A DNA stretch of 64,000 nucleotides from Pasteurella skyensis (GCF_013377295.1 NZ_CP016180.1:1054001-1118000); one strand, 5' to 3'. Positions 51,050 through 61,288 are shown, counted from the first letter of the stretch. Numbers and translations: made by a program. Notes: generated from the letters alone by a model not told the origin.

Positions 51050-52009
51050 ATGTCCAATACACAACCTAAACTTGCTGTTCTCATTGATGCAGATAATACC
51101 CCTTCATCTGCTATAACAGAAATTATGGCAGAAATCGCTAAATATGGTGTAGCAAGTGCTAAACGAATTTATGGGGATTGGAGTAGTTCACATTTAAAAG
51201 GTTGGCAAGATAATTTACTTAAACACGCTTTAATTCCTGTGCAACAATTTGCTTATACTAAAGGTAAAGATGCAACAGATATGCAACTGATTATTGATGC
51301 AATGGATCTATTGTACAGTGATACATTTGACGGTTTTTGTTTACTCTCTAGTGACAGTGATTTTACTCCTCTTGCAATGCGTGTTCGTGAAAGCGGATTA
51401 ACTGTTTATGGCTTTGGACGTAAAACTACACCTGAAGCATTTCGTCAAGCTTGTGATAGATTCTTTTATATAGAAAATTTACAAGAAAAAGTAACTGAAG
51501 AATTAAAAGAAGGAGAACGAGAACAACCAACAACCTCAGAAAAATCTAATAAAACACGCCCAACAACACAGCAAATTATAGAGAGTTCCTTAAAATCGCT
51601 ACTTTATAAAGCCATCAAAGAATGTATAAATGATAATACTGGCTGGGCATATATGGGAGATATTAGTAATTACTTAACTCAAACTCAGTCTGATTTCGAT
51701 CCTCGTAGCTATGGATATGCAAAACTTTCTAATATGCTTAAAAAACTAGATAGCTTACAATTTCATTATGATGAAGCAAACCGTATGTATTGTCGTAAAA
51801 TTCCTTATGGTGAATTAATCCAACTACTCAACAAAGCAACTCAAAAGTTTCAAAGTAAAAAAGGTTGGTCAAAAGTAAGTACTGTCGAAAACTATATCAC
51901 TCCCCGTTGGGATTACAAAGAGTATGGCTTTGATAATTTTGAGAAATTATTAGAAACTGTACATAATATAGAAATTGAAAAAGACAGCTTGCGCATTAAG
52001 GCTTCCTAA
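51050..52009 (+). CDS. NYN-domain nuclease-like protein with OST-HTH/LOTUS repeats
   Basis: The 319-residue protein has an N-terminal PIN-like NYN domain with acidic residues in LAVLIDADNTPSS, GKDATDMQLIIDAMDLLY and LLSSDSDFTPLA. Two OST-HTH (LOTUS)-type domains follow at about 182-250 and 255-319 (WAYMGDISNYLTQTQSDFDPRSYGY; VSTVENYITPRWDYKEYGF). The ATG at 51050 has AAAGGAGAA upstream. NYN-LOTUS proteins are thought to bind and cleave RNA, and their bacterial role is not established. It appears monocistronic. Confidence 0.88.
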   Translation: MSNTQPKLAVLIDADNTPSSAITEIMAEIAKYGVASAKRIYGDWSSSHLKGWQDNLLKHALIPVQQFAYTKGKDATDMQLIIDAMDLLYSDTFDGFCLLSSDSDFTPLAMRVRESGLTVYGFGRKTTPEAFRQACDRFFYIENLQEKVTEELKEGEREQPTTSEKSNKTRPTTQQIIESSLKSLLYKAIKECINDNTGWAYMGDISNYLTQTQSDFDPRSYGYAKLSNMLKKLDSLQFHYDEANRMYCRKIPYGELIQLLNKATQKFQSKKGWSKVSTVENYITPRWDYKEYGFDNFEKLLETVHNIEIEKDSLRIKAS

Positions 52010-52029
52010 ACAAATAACCTCAATAAAAT

Positions 52030-52066
52030 AAGCGGTAAGATCTACATAAAAATTTACAAATTTATG
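52030..52066 (+). repeat. DNA-uptake-like sequence, intergenic
   Basis: AAGCGGTAAGATC followed by an A/T tract with TTTACAAATTT at 52054. It lies between the NYN gene and yejL. Confidence 0.5.
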
Positions 52067-52124
52067 TTATCATTCCCTTAATTAATTACTAAACTAGTTT
52101 AGTTTTCCTAATATGAGAATAGTT

Positions 52125-52349
52125 ATGGCAATAAAATCTAAATATCAAGACGATCAAGTTGATACACTATTAAATGAATTAATCGCTGTATTAGAAAAAA
52201 ATCACACTCCTGTCGATCTTTCATTAATGGTGCTAGGTAATATGGTGAGTAATATTTTACTCAATAATATTAATGAACCTCAACAACGTGAGCATTTAGC
52301 AGAAACATTCTCTCAAGCTCTAAAAAGTTCACTTATAACCAAACATTAG
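52125..52349 (+). CDS. yejL: YejL (UPF0352) family protein
   Basis: The 74-residue acidic helical protein starts [26 protein letters not shown]-like and contains [17 protein letters not shown], the family signature. The function is unknown. The ATG at 52125 matches the usual start; the one at 52113 adds four residues. It lies one base upstream of yejM, the same pairing as in E. coli, so the two are probably co-expressed. Confidence 0.9.
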   Translation: MAIKSKYQDDQVDTLLNELIAVLEKNHTPVDLSLMVLGNMVSNILLNNINEPQQREHLAETFSQALKSSLITKH

Positions 52350-52350
52350 T

Positions 52351-54060
52351 ATGCTTAAATTTTTTCAAAAACGCTCAGAAGCAATTTCTCAACGTATTAC
52401 GTGGGGACATTGGTTCACACTGTTTAATATTGGCATTGTTTTATTTATCGCCTCTCGATATGCCTTTAATGCAGACTGGCCAAATACTTTTTTAGGGAAA
52501 GCGTATTTTTTTATCAGCTTATTTGGACATTTTAGCTTTGTTGTTTTTGCTGTTTATTTACTCTTACTTTTTCCACTGAGTTTTGTTATTAAAAATCAAC
52601 TGACTTTCAGAGTGATTTCCGTTATTTTAGCAACAGGTGGAATGGTTTTATTACTGATCGATACCGAAGTATTTCGTACTCTTTATTTACATTTATCTCC
52701 ACTCGTCTGGGAGTTATTTATCAGCCCTAAAGGTTTAAATTTTTTAAGCCATTGGCAATTTATTATTCCAATTTTAGCTATTTTTATTGCTGAAATTGCA
52801 AGTTCTTATTGGATATGGCGAAAATTAAGACGCTTTGGACGTCAAAAATGGGGTAAGTTTGTTGCTCTCTTTTTTATTACTTGCTTCATTGCAACACATT
52901 TATTTTATGCGTGGGCAGATGTCACATTATATCGACCAATTACAGCTCAAAAATCAAATTACCCATTATCCTATCCAATGACAGCAAAAACCTTTTTTGA
53001 AAAGCATGGTTTTGCAAATCATTCTGTTTTAGAGCAACAGATCAAAGAACACGGTCGTCCTGAAGCCTTTTATCTGAACTATCCTAAAACAAAATTAATA
53101 ATGGATGAACCTGAACATAAAATTAACTTAATGATCATAAATGTTGCAACATTACGTCCTGATGCTATTTCAGCAACAAATATGCCTAATTTAACGGATA
53201 TCCGTTCCAATTCATTATATTTTAACCAACATTACACAGCAGGTAATACTGCAATGGCAAGTGTAGTAAACCTCTTTTATGGACTAAGTGGTCAATATGT
53301 TGATTCTATTTTAAATGAACAACAACCTTCTCCTCTTATTACTACCTTGCAACAGTATCAATATCAGTTAGGTCTCTTTTCTGCCAATGAATTTAAAGCC
53401 CCGATTTATCGTCAGGCATTATTTAATAAATTGAAAGTAATGGCAAAAAAATCCAATAATAATATTATTAAACAATGGAAAAAATGGTTACAAAAAAGTA
53501 ATCAATACCCTTCTTTTAGTTATTTAGATCTCAATTTACCTCAATCTATAAATTATACTAAAAGAGTACAACTGTTAGATCGTCAAATTGGTACGTTGTG
53601 GAATACATTAAAAGAACAGGATCAACTCTCCAACACGCTTGTCATTATTACAGCAAGTTTAGGTGAAGATCTCACAATAGATAACTCATTTGATAAAAAA
53701 CGCTCACACATTCCAATGATGATGTATTGGAAAGGTGAAAAAGGTGATTATTCACAACTTTCAAGCCATTTAGATATAATGCCAACACTCTTAAATCAAT
53801 TTTTTGGTGTCACAAATCCAATTTCAGATTATGCTCAAGGAATTAACCTTAATGAGACCAATAACCGTAAATGGCTACCTAGTGCAGATCATAAATGGCG
53901 AGTGGCAATAATGCTTGATGGTGAGCAATACCAAATTAATCCTAAAAAAGGGCGCTTTAAATATTTCAATATTGAGGGTAAACAACAAAAAAATAAAGAA
54001 GCACCTCTGGCACTCTTTTTACAACTTATTCGTGACAGTAATCAATTTATGGAGAAATAG
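52351..54060 (+). CDS. yejM: YejM/PbgA (LapC) inner-membrane protein
   Basis: The 569-residue protein has five N-terminal membrane helices (about 20-190), followed by a sulfatase-like periplasmic domain. Seen are LMIINVATLRPDAISATNMPNL, HYTAGNTAMASVVNLFYG, LVIITASLGED and HIPMMMYW. In enterics it senses periplasmic lipopolysaccharide and controls LapB/FtsH degradation of LpxC. The sulfatase fold lacks a clear nucleophile Cys/Ser motif, as in the family. It follows yejL directly. Confidence 0.93.
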   Translation: MLKFFQKRSEAISQRITWGHWFTLFNIGIVLFIASRYAFNADWPNTFLGKAYFFISLFGHFSFVVFAVYLLLLFPLSFVIKNQLTFRVISVILATGGMVLLLIDTEVFRTLYLHLSPLVWELFISPKGLNFLSHWQFIIPILAIFIAEIASSYWIWRKLRRFGRQKWGKFVALFFITCFIATHLFYAWADVTLYRPITAQKSNYPLSYPMTAKTFFEKHGFANHSVLEQQIKEHGRPEAFYLNYPKTKLIMDEPEHKINLMIINVATLRPDAISATNMPNLTDIRSNSLYFNQHYTAGNTAMASVVNLFYGLSGQYVDSILNEQQPSPLITTLQQYQYQLGLFSANEFKAPIYRQALFNKLKVMAKKSNNNIIKQWKKWLQKSNQYPSFSYLDLNLPQSINYTKRVQLLDRQIGTLWNTLKEQDQLSNTLVIITASLGEDLTIDNSFDKKRSHIPMMMYWKGEKGDYSQLSSHLDIMPTLLNQFFGVTNPISDYAQGINLNETNNRKWLPSADHKWRVAIMLDGEQYQINPKKGRFKYFNIEGKQQKNKEAPLALFLQLIRDSNQFMEK

Positions 54061-54074
54061 CGGGTAGATCTCAT

Positions 54075-54111
54075 TCAAAATTTGCAAAATCTTGAATAAA
54101 TCATACCGCTT
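54075..54111 (-). repeat. DNA-uptake-like sequence, intergenic, minus strand
   Basis: Reads AAGCGGTATGATT on the minus strand (54099-54111), with TTTTGCAAATTTTG about 13 bases further. It lies between yejM and ybgI. Confidence 0.5.
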
Positions 54112-54120
54112 CACAACACT

Positions 54121-54891
54121 ATGCTAAATAATTTAGAGCTAGAACACATTTTAAACGTTAAATTAAACAGTAATGCCATCAACGACTACGCCCCTAACGG
54201 CCTACAGATTGAAGGAAAACAGAATATTCAAAAAATTGTGACAGGGGTAACAGCAACACTGCCTTTAATTGAAGAAGCGATCAAACGTAATGCTGATGCA
54301 ATTTTAGTTCATCACGGTTATTTTTGGAAAAATGAATCACCTTGTATTCGTGGAATGAAAGGTAAACGTATCAAACAGTTACTTGTAAATAATATTAATT
54401 TATATGGTTACCATCTACCTGTAGATATTCATCCAGAGTTGGGCAATAATGCTCAATTGGCACAAAAATTAGGTATAACAAATTTACAAGGTTTGGAAGA
54501 TTCTCCTTATTCTATTCCTGTATATGGTGAGTTAGAAACACCCATTACTGCAGTTGCCCTAGCTAAACGTATTGAAAAAGTGCTACACCGTACACCTATT
54601 TTGTGTGATGAATTTATTACTGATTATCCTCAAAAACTCATTAAAACCGTTGGGTTATGTACAGGTGGCGGACAAAACTATATCGACCTTGCTGCACAGA
54701 AAGGCGTTGATGCTTTTATTACAGGAGAAATTTCTGAACAAACTACCCACTCAGCTCGAGAACAAGGTATCTACTTCTTTGCAGCGGGACATCACGCCAC
54801 AGAAAGGGATGGAATTAAAGCAGTAGGTGAATGGCTAGCACAAGAATATCAATTAGATGTGGAATTTATTGACATTGATAACCCTGCTTAA
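54121..54891 (+). CDS. ybgI: NIF3-family dinuclear metal protein (YbgI)
   Basis: The 256-residue protein has the metal-ligand motifs of the family: DAILVHHGYFW, YHLPVDIHPELGNNAQLA, GLCTGGGQNYIDLA, DAFITGEISEQ and AAGHHATERDGIKAVGEWL. NIF3 proteins bind two metal ions in a ring-shaped hexamer. The enzymatic role is uncertain, although often named GTP cyclohydrolase I type 2. It appears to be monocistronic. The 190 bases after it are AT-rich. Confidence 0.93.
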   Translation: MLNNLELEHILNVKLNSNAINDYAPNGLQIEGKQNIQKIVTGVTATLPLIEEAIKRNADAILVHHGYFWKNESPCIRGMKGKRIKQLLVNNINLYGYHLPVDIHPELGNNAQLAQKLGITNLQGLEDSPYSIPVYGELETPITAVALAKRIEKVLHRTPILCDEFITDYPQKLIKTVGLCTGGGQNYIDLAAQKGVDAFITGEISEQTTHSAREQGIYFFAAGHHATERDGIKAVGEWLAQEYQLDVEFIDIDNPA

Positions 54892-55081
54892 TAAACAATA
54901 ATCATCCTTTACTTCGTTATTGATTAGTTAATAAACGAAATATTTTACAACTTTGACATTAACATCTCTTCTACAATTAGACAGATTTTTAAAAACAGTA
55001 TACAATATAATCACCGTTTACAAATAAATACAATATTTTTTATTTATTTGTAAGCAAGTTTAAACAGCAAAGAGGTAATTT

Positions 55082-56107
55082 ATGAAAAAAGTTGTATTAA
55101 TTTCTACCATTGCAACATTGGTTTTAAGTGGCTGTTCAACAATGCAGAAGGCTCCGCAAACAACGTCTGGTACTCAACAACAAAGTGGCATATTTAACGA
55201 CAGTAATATGTATCCTCCTCAAGCCAAACCTGGTGAGTGTTATGCTCGAGTATTAACTCCAGCAACTTATAAAGTAATAGAAGAAAAAGTATTAGCAAAA
55301 GGAGCTGGAGAAAGTATCCAAGTTATTCCTGCTCAATATCAAACTGTGACAGAAAAAGTATTAATTAGTGAAGCAAGCACGCAATTAAAAGTTATTCCTG
55401 CAACATATAAAACTGTAACTGAAAAAGTATTAATTGCACCAGCACAAGAAGTGCTTACTAAAGTGCCTGCTAAATACAAAACGGTTACAGAAAAAGTCTT
55501 AGTTAAACCAGCTTATACAACTTGGAAGCGTGGTGTTAATCCAGTTTCAGATTCTTACTCAACAGTCACAAAAAATGGTGATGTTGTTTCTAAGTACGAT
55601 CAAAGTACGGGTGAAATTATGTGTTTAGTTGAAGTTCCAGCTGAATACAAAACAGTAAGTAAAAAAGTATTAGCAACACCAGCAGGAACAGTTAAAAAAA
55701 TTATTCCAGCTAAATATAAAACAGTGACAAAACGTATCGTTGCCACTCAAGCAACAACACAAAAAGTGACTATTCCAGCGAAATATAAAACCGTTTCTGT
55801 ACGTAAGTTAGTTAAGCCAGCTGAAACAGTAAAAACACCTATTCCAGCAGAATACAAAACAATTACAAAACGTGTTGTTGAAACTAAACCTCATTTAGAA
55901 TGGCGTGGAATTTTGTGTGAAACAAACACAACTCCAGACCTTATTCGCCGTTTACAAACTGCGTTAAACAAAAAAGGCTACCGTTCAGGTAAAGTTGATG
56001 GTGTACTAGGTCGTGATACTTTAAGAGCTGTAATTAAATATCAAAGAGCTAATAACTTACCAAGTGGTCAATTAACTTTAGCAACGTTAAAAAGTCTTGG
56101 TCTTTAA
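55082..56107 (+). CDS. Repeat-rich lipoprotein with C-terminal peptidoglycan-binding domain
   Basis: The 341-residue protein has a lipobox in TLVLSGC. It contains eight or nine repeats of about 22-28 residues with the core IPAxYKTVTxKVLV, from residue 60 to 280, broken near 160-190 by a Tyr/Ser-rich insert. A PG_binding_1 domain follows (DLIRRLQTALNKKGYRSGK, VDGVLGRDTLRAVIKYQ). AAGAGGTAA precedes the ATG. It probably links the outer membrane to peptidoglycan with a stiff repeat stalk. The alternating charged strands suggest beta-rich repeats. No pathway is evident from neighbours. Confidence 0.8.
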   Translation: MKKVVLISTIATLVLSGCSTMQKAPQTTSGTQQQSGIFNDSNMYPPQAKPGECYARVLTPATYKVIEEKVLAKGAGESIQVIPAQYQTVTEKVLISEASTQLKVIPATYKTVTEKVLIAPAQEVLTKVPAKYKTVTEKVLVKPAYTTWKRGVNPVSDSYSTVTKNGDVVSKYDQSTGEIMCLVEVPAEYKTVSKKVLATPAGTVKKIIPAKYKTVTKRIVATQATTQKVTIPAKYKTVSVRKLVKPAETVKTPIPAEYKTITKRVVETKPHLEWRGILCETNTTPDLIRRLQTALNKKGYRSGKVDGVLGRDTLRAVIKYQRANNLPSGQLTLATLKSLGL

Positions 56108-56129
56108 TTAATTAAATATTGATGATACA

Positions 56130-56158
56130 CGAGTCCTATTATTAGGACTCGTTTTTTT
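56130..56158 (+). terminator. Terminator after the repeat lipoprotein
   Basis: CGAGTCCTA (56130-56138) pairs with TAGGACTCG (56143-56151), followed by seven T residues. Confidence 0.9.
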
Positions 56159-56208
56159 ATGGCCTCACAACAGATAAGTGAATATTGATAACAGTATAAA
56201 TAAAAAAA

Positions 56209-57298
56209 GGCATAGTAGACAAAATAGTTGGTAATTTTGAGGAGCTATGCCCATAGTAGACAAATGAGTTGGTTTTTATTATTTTATAAATAATTACCAA
56301 CTCCTTTTATTTAGAAAATCTTTTATAAACATAATCTTATGGTATTTGGTTAAACCATTATGATTAGATAGTTTTCGTTTAAGTTCTCCAAATAAACTTT
56401 CAAGCCTATTTGTTGTTTTTTCTATATTTAATTCAGGATATTTTTCAAAAGTAAATAAATAATCCATATTATATTTTAAGCTCCTGTAAGCACTTCTTAT
56501 ATTACGATGTTTAAAAGGATATTTACCCTTTTCATTTATTTTATCGGAGCGTTCATTTAAATATTCTTTATGTTTTAAATACCAATAATGTAAATTAATA
56601 TAGAACTCGTTTTTAGAGCTATTTTTTAATGTTTTAACTAATATTTTTAGCTCTTTTCCCGCTTCAGATTTAGGGTTCCTTGTTAATTTCCTTATTACAT
56701 TTGCTATTTGATGAAATTGGCAAAGTTGTGCAGGCGTATTTAAAAAATCTCTTAATAATCCTCGTCTTCCATCACAAGTAATAGATTGAATAATATAGCC
56801 TTTTTCTCTTAATTTATTCATTGCTAATAGATAATAAAGATTTTTTTCTGTTGTCACAATTTGATGATAAATTACCTTCTTTGATAAAGTGTCCATAAAA
56901 ACGAGAACACCAAAATTTCGACCAAAGAAAGTGGTATCCATCATTAAGTTCAATTTATTATTTTGTGGGATATTTAATGGCGTTTTAGGGGCTTTTAAAA
57001 CATATCTTTGAATAGTTCTAACAGAGCAATTATATTTAATTGCTAGTTGCTTATAGGTTTGTTTACCTTCTGTGTAATCTAGCCAAATTTGGCTTGAATT
57101 TAAGGATTTTTTGAAGGTAAAAGTTTTATTACAAATAGAGCATTTATAACGTTGAACATTATTTTGGGTACCATATTTGTGAATATTCGTTTTATGACAA
57201 AAAGGACAAGTTTTTTATTCATTTTCAAAAAAGTGGGCTAAAGCACAGTAATATAAAGCTTTAACCCATTTTTTACCAACTATTTTGTCTACTATGCC
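56209..57298 (-). mobile_element. IS256-like insertion sequence, 1,090 bp
   Basis: Perfect 26-bp terminal inverted repeats lie at 56209-56234 and 57273-57298 (ends GGCATAGTAGAC). An 8-bp target duplication, TAAAAAAA, lies at 56201-56208 and 57299-57306. A second, diverged end-like sequence (CATAGTAGACAAATGAGTTGG) starts at 56252, and GGCATAG/CTATGCC forms a hairpin with it. The element sits in the T-tract of a GACTGAGTTAAATTAACTTAGTTC terminator for the gene at 57384. Confidence 0.9.
56294..57222 (-). pseudogene. IS256-family (IS1249-like) transposase, frameshifted near its start
   Basis: From ATG 57222 the first codons read MNKK. A one-base step back in a run of six A residues (57212-57217) then gives TCPFCHK, a zinc-ribbon start, and the frame continues to 56294. 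The catalytic part has NLMMDTTFFGRNFGVLVFMD, CDGRRGLL, CQFHQIANV and NRLESLFGELKRKL, as in IS1249-type MULE-like transposases. The shift could be programmed -1 frameshifting on the A-run or a one-base deletion that inactivates the gene. An uninterrupted 219-residue frame runs from 56953. Confidence 0.75.
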
Positions 57299-57383
57299 TA
57301 AAAAAAGAACTAAGTTAATTTAACTCAGTCCTTTAACAATAATATAAACTATCGAATTTAATGCTAATACTAGCAATTAATTT

Positions 57384-57722
57384 CTAACTTTTACCATCTT
57401 CTTTCGATTGTTTCTTTCCTGCGTGAATCGCCATTTTTTGACGAATAATTCGACGCTCTTTAGATAACTCAGCGTTACGGATCGTAATATCATCAACACG
57501 ACTTTCATAATCATCATGCATATTTGCAATAATTGCACGTATATCCGCCACAGTCATTGAATCTGTAATATATTGATTTAAGTTATTAAGTAACAATGCT
57601 CGTTTTCTATTATCTCTAATTCTACGATCATTTTCTGCTGTCTCACGTAATAACTTATTTTTTAATCGATATAAGTGTACATAATCAAGCATATCTTGAA
57701 AAGATTGTGTTTGTTTTCCCAT
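57384..57722 (-). CDS. Small helical protein conserved in Pasteurellaceae (DUF5377-like)
   Basis: The 112-residue highly charged protein starts [21 protein letters not shown] and is probably mostly coiled helix ([35 protein letters not shown]). The ATG at 57722 has AAAGGAGCGC upstream. The frame to 57785 overlaps non-coding sequence. I associate this pattern with a Pasteurellaceae-specific family of unknown function, without certainty about the DUF number. The IS element sits in its terminator. Confidence 0.7.
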   Translation of the reverse strand: MGKQTQSFQDMLDYVHLYRLKNKLLRETAENDRRIRDNRKRALLLNNLNQYITDSMTVADIRAIIANMHDDYESRVDDITIRNAELSKERRIIRQKMAIHAGKKQSKEDGKS

Positions 57723-57862
57723 AAAGCGCTCCTTTGGTAAATTTAAAATTGTTAACATCGGAAATCCTAAATCGTTTAGTGTCATTCGTCAAAGTATTTT
57801 TATCAACTTATGCTAATATTGCGAAGAAAATCACAAATTATTTGAATATCTACACTTATTCT

Positions 57863-58891
57863 TTACACATTAAATTTAAAATCAGTCCAATGTTTATATT
57901 TTTCACCTGCCTTTATAATCCCACCATATTTCTGCCATTCAGGATGATTAGGGGTATCTGGCAATGCTTGAGTTTCCAATGCAATACCTGAATAATCATT
58001 ATAAACACCATTGTGACGATTTGGGTTGTTTGCCAAATAGTTTCCAGTATACACCTGCAACGCGGGTTGTGAGGTAAAGACTTGTAATTGTAATGAATTA
58101 TCCGAAGCAGTTAAAATAGCACAAGGTTGCTCACTTTTCTGATTTAATAGAAATGAATGATCATAACCTTTGGTCGCTTGCTGTTCCTCTTTTAAAAAAT
58201 CCGTTTTTAATGTCTTTTCATTTCGAAAATCAAAACTCGTGTTTGTGACATTTTTTAATGGTGCGTTTGGAATACCTTCATTATCTACAGGTAAAAAATA
58301 ATCCGAATTCAGCTGTAATTTATGATCACGAACATCACTACTAAGCTCAGCATTGTCTAAATTAAAGTAACTATGATTAGTTAAATTTAATGGTGTATCC
58401 TGATCGGACTCAGCCTCAAATTCAATTTTGACTTCATTATTTTCCGTTAAATGATAAGTGACATAAGCGGTCACATTACCTGCAAATCCTTGATCACCAT
58501 CTTGAGAAAAAATCGAAAAAGTAATACTATTTTCGCCTTTTTCTTTAACACACCAACGTCTATGGCTAAAACCCTCACCACCGTGCAGTTGATGTTTTCC
58601 TTGATTGGCAACTAACGAATATTCTTTACCATTTAGCTGAAAACTGGCATTAGCAATACGATTAGCGTAACGTCCTACTGTTGCACCTAAGTAACCCTGT
58701 TGAACCAAGTAATCTTGAGGCTGACAGCCTAATAGCACTTCTTTTGATTGGTTATTTACAGGGACTTTACAGGATATCCACGTTGCCCCCCAATCCATCA
58801 CTTGAATGGACATTCCATTGCCATTCGTTAAAGTAAAGAGCTGAAAAGGAATATTATCAGGTGCTATACCACTGGTGGTTTCCGTTAGCAT
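57863..58891 (-). CDS. galM: Aldose 1-epimerase (mutarotase)
   Basis: The 342-residue protein has the sugar-binding residues of mutarotases: [12 protein letters not shown], the catalytic His in [11 protein letters not shown] near residue 177, and Glu near the C-terminus in [19 protein letters not shown]. It interconverts galactose anomers for GalK. The ATG at 58891 overlaps the galK stop by seven bases, so translation is coupled; the frame to 58918 lies wholly inside galK. It is the last gene of galTKM. Confidence 0.93.
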   Translation of the reverse strand: MLTETTSGIAPDNIPFQLFTLTNGNGMSIQVMDWGATWISCKVPVNNQSKEVLLGCQPQDYLVQQGYLGATVGRYANRIANASFQLNGKEYSLVANQGKHQLHGGEGFSHRRWCVKEKGENSITFSIFSQDGDQGFAGNVTAYVTYHLTENNEVKIEFEAESDQDTPLNLTNHSYFNLDNAELSSDVRDHKLQLNSDYFLPVDNEGIPNAPLKNVTNTSFDFRNEKTLKTDFLKEEQQATKGYDHSFLLNQKSEQPCAILTASDNSLQLQVFTSQPALQVYTGNYLANNPNRHNGVYNDYSGIALETQALPDTPNHPEWQKYGGIIKAGEKYKHWTDFKFNV

Positions 58892-60042
58892 ACTGAAACC
58901 CCTTGTGATGCAGTACATACATAAAAAGTTTCTTTTAAACCTGTTTGTTTTTGGTAATTATCTGCAATAATTTTTTGTACTGCTTCTACTTTTTCAGTCG
59001 GTGCAATCGCTACAATACAACCACCAAAACCGCCGCCTGTCATTCTCGCACCACCACTTGAACCGATAACGACTTGAGCAAGTTCTACTAAGTAATCAAT
59101 TTCAGGTGTGGTAATTTCAAAATCATCTCGCATTGAATTATGTGAAGCATACATCAATTGTCCCAATGAGGTTAAATCTCCCTGCTCTAACGCTTTTACG
59201 GCATCTAACACTCGTTGGTTTTCAGTCACTACGTGTCTGGCTCTTCTCATCATTTCAGGATCACAAGCGGTAAGATCTTTTTCTTTTTTTGCAAATTCTT
59301 CAATGGAGACATCTCGCAATGCTTTTACACCAAAAAATTCCGCTGCTTTTTCACATTGTTGGCGACGAGTATTATATTCCCCTGTCACTAAATCGTGTTT
59401 CACATTTGAGTTTACAATCATCACAGCAACATCTTGTGGCACGGGGGTTGGCTTAGTTTCTAAGCTACGACAATCAATCATTAATAAATTATCTTTTTGC
59501 CCTAATGCTGAAATCAGCTGATCCATATTGCCACAATTTGCACCTACAAATTGATTCTCAGCTTTCTGCCCGATTAACGCAATTTCAGTATGAGAAAGTG
59601 AAAGATTGCCTAATTGCTGACAGAATTTCCCTACCGCCACTTCTAATGATGCAGAAGAACTCAAACCAGAAGATAAAGGCACATTGCCACTAATCACTAA
59701 ATCTGCCCCTTGTTTAAATTCAGGGCAACGCTCTTGAATAAATTTAACCACGCCACGCACATAGCCCGTCCATTTAGCCTCACTGTTTTTTGTGATCGGT
59801 TGGCTTAAATCAAATTTATCAAACTGATCTAAATCTGCCGCATAGACGTTAAAAATACTATCACTACGTTTAGTACCACTGATTGCTGTTCCATAGTTGA
59901 TCGCACAAGGCATCACAAAACCGTCATTATAATCGGTATGTTCGCCAATCACATTGACTCGCCCTGGTGCATAAACACATAAGGTTGGTTTTTGATTAAA
60001 TTTTTCAACAAATAACTGTTTCGCTTTTTCGATTGGTTGCAT
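58885..60042 (-). CDS. galK: Galactokinase
   Basis: The 385-residue GHMP kinase has the substrate-binding [19 protein letters not shown]. The phosphate loop is [16 protein letters not shown] near residue 120, and the C-terminal motif is [17 protein letters not shown]. It makes galactose 1-phosphate. It lies 52 bases after galT and overlaps galM. A DNA-uptake-like word, AAGCGGTAAGATC, occurs inside the gene at 59265 and is followed by TTTGCAAATTC. Confidence 0.96.
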   Translation of the reverse strand: MQPIEKAKQLFVEKFNQKPTLCVYAPGRVNVIGEHTDYNDGFVMPCAINYGTAISGTKRSDSIFNVYAADLDQFDKFDLSQPITKNSEAKWTGYVRGVVKFIQERCPEFKQGADLVISGNVPLSSGLSSSASLEVAVGKFCQQLGNLSLSHTEIALIGQKAENQFVGANCGNMDQLISALGQKDNLLMIDCRSLETKPTPVPQDVAVMIVNSNVKHDLVTGEYNTRRQQCEKAAEFFGVKALRDVSIEEFAKKEKDLTACDPEMMRRARHVVTENQRVLDAVKALEQGDLTSLGQLMYASHNSMRDDFEITTPEIDYLVELAQVVIGSSGGARMTGGGFGGCIVAIAPTEKVEAVQKIIADNYQKQTGLKETFYVCTASQGVSVC

Positions 60043-60094
60043 AATATTTCCTTTTTTGTAAATTTTAACTCACAAGTAACCGCTATATTCAATA

Positions 60095-61138
60095 TTACTT
60101 CATTTTATAATGAGTATCTGACAACTCTCTTAAACGTATTGCAGCTTGCTCTGCCGTTAGATCTCGCTGGCTCTCCCCTAACATCTCATAGCCAACCATA
60201 AATTTACGCACGGTGGCAGAACGTAGTAAAGGTGGATAGAAATGAGCGTGTAATTGCCAATGTTCATTCTCTTTTCCATTAAAAGGTGCAGCGTGAAAGC
60301 CCATTGAATAAGGGAATGATGTATTAAATAAATTATCATATTTTGTTGTTAATTTTTTTATTGCTAAAGCAAGATCTTTTTCTTGTTCTGTATTTAAATC
60401 CGTTAAGCGTTTAATATGCTGTTTTGGAAGTAACAAGGTTTCAAACGGCCATACCGCCCAATAAGGCACAACCGCCACCCAATATTCTGTTTCTACCACA
60501 ATGCGTTCTTTAAGTTCTAATTCTTTATTGACATAATCCATTAAAAGTACCGAATTATGTTTTTTAAAATATTCAGCTTGTGCTTTATCTGCTTGGGCAA
60601 CTTCATTTGGTAAGAAATTGCTTGCCCAAATTTGCCCGTGAGGATGAGGATTTGAACAGCCCATTGCTGCCCCTTTATTCTCAAAAATTTGTACCCATTG
60701 ATATTTTTGACCTAATTCTTGTAATTGTTCTTGCCACGTTTTGATCACTTCGGTGATTTCTTCAACGGTCAATAAAGGTAAGGTTTTACTGTGATCAGGT
60801 GAAAAACAAACTACTCGGCTCTCACCCTGTGCCTGAGAACTTTGAAAGAGAGGATCTTGTTGTTCTTGTGGAGCTGGTGTATTTTCTAAAAGTGCGGAAA
60901 AATCATTTTTAAACACGAAAGGTTGAGTATAAGCTGGATTTTGTTCACCTGTAATGCGTTTATTACTTGGACACAAATAACAACTTGGATCGTAACTTGG
61001 TTTATTTTCTTCCACTACTTTTTCTTGTTGACCTTGCCAAGGACGTTTTGCTCGATGTGGGGAAACCAAAACCCATTGTTCGGTTAATGGATTATAACGT
61101 CGATGTGGATGCTCAGTTGGATCAAATACATTATTCAT
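60095..61138 (-). CDS. galT: Galactose-1-phosphate uridylyltransferase
   Basis: The 347-residue enzyme begins [23 protein letters not shown] and has zinc-binding CYLCPSNKR. The active site is [11 protein letters not shown] with the uridylylated His, and the C-terminal part is [13 protein letters not shown]. It exchanges UMP between UDP-glucose and galactose 1-phosphate. It is the first gene of the operon. Upstream are a GalR-type operator and a CRP site. galE is not in the window. Confidence 0.97.
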   Translation of the reverse strand: MNNVFDPTEHPHRRYNPLTEQWVLVSPHRAKRPWQGQQEKVVEENKPSYDPSCYLCPSNKRITGEQNPAYTQPFVFKNDFSALLENTPAPQEQQDPLFQSSQAQGESRVVCFSPDHSKTLPLLTVEEITEVIKTWQEQLQELGQKYQWVQIFENKGAAMGCSNPHPHGQIWASNFLPNEVAQADKAQAEYFKKHNSVLLMDYVNKELELKERIVVETEYWVAVVPYWAVWPFETLLLPKQHIKRLTDLNTEQEKDLALAIKKLTTKYDNLFNTSFPYSMGFHAAPFNGKENEHWQLHAHFYPPLLRSATVRKFMVGYEMLGESQRDLTAEQAAIRLRELSDTHYKMK

Positions 61139-61168
61139 TTTTCCTCTCCTTTTTATTTCTTTTTAAAA

Positions 61169-61184
61169 ATGTAAACGATTACAT
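61169..61184. promoter_or_regulatory. GalR-type operator upstream of galT
   Basis: ATGTAAACGATTACAT is a near-palindrome matching the LacI/GalR consensus with central CG, 31-46 bases before galT. Confidence 0.75.
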
Positions 61185-61214
61185 CCCTATTTTAACCCAG
61201 CAAAATACAATTAC

Positions 61215-61230
61215 TGTGATCTACATCACA
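61215..61230. promoter_or_regulatory. CRP site between galT and galR
   Basis: TGTGATCTACATCACA is a perfect TGTGA-N6-TCACA palindrome and can serve the gal operon. Confidence 0.85.
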
Positions 61231-61288
61231 AATTTAAAATAATCATAGTAAATTACATTATTTTTTGTGAGCTAGGTATCATTTTTAA

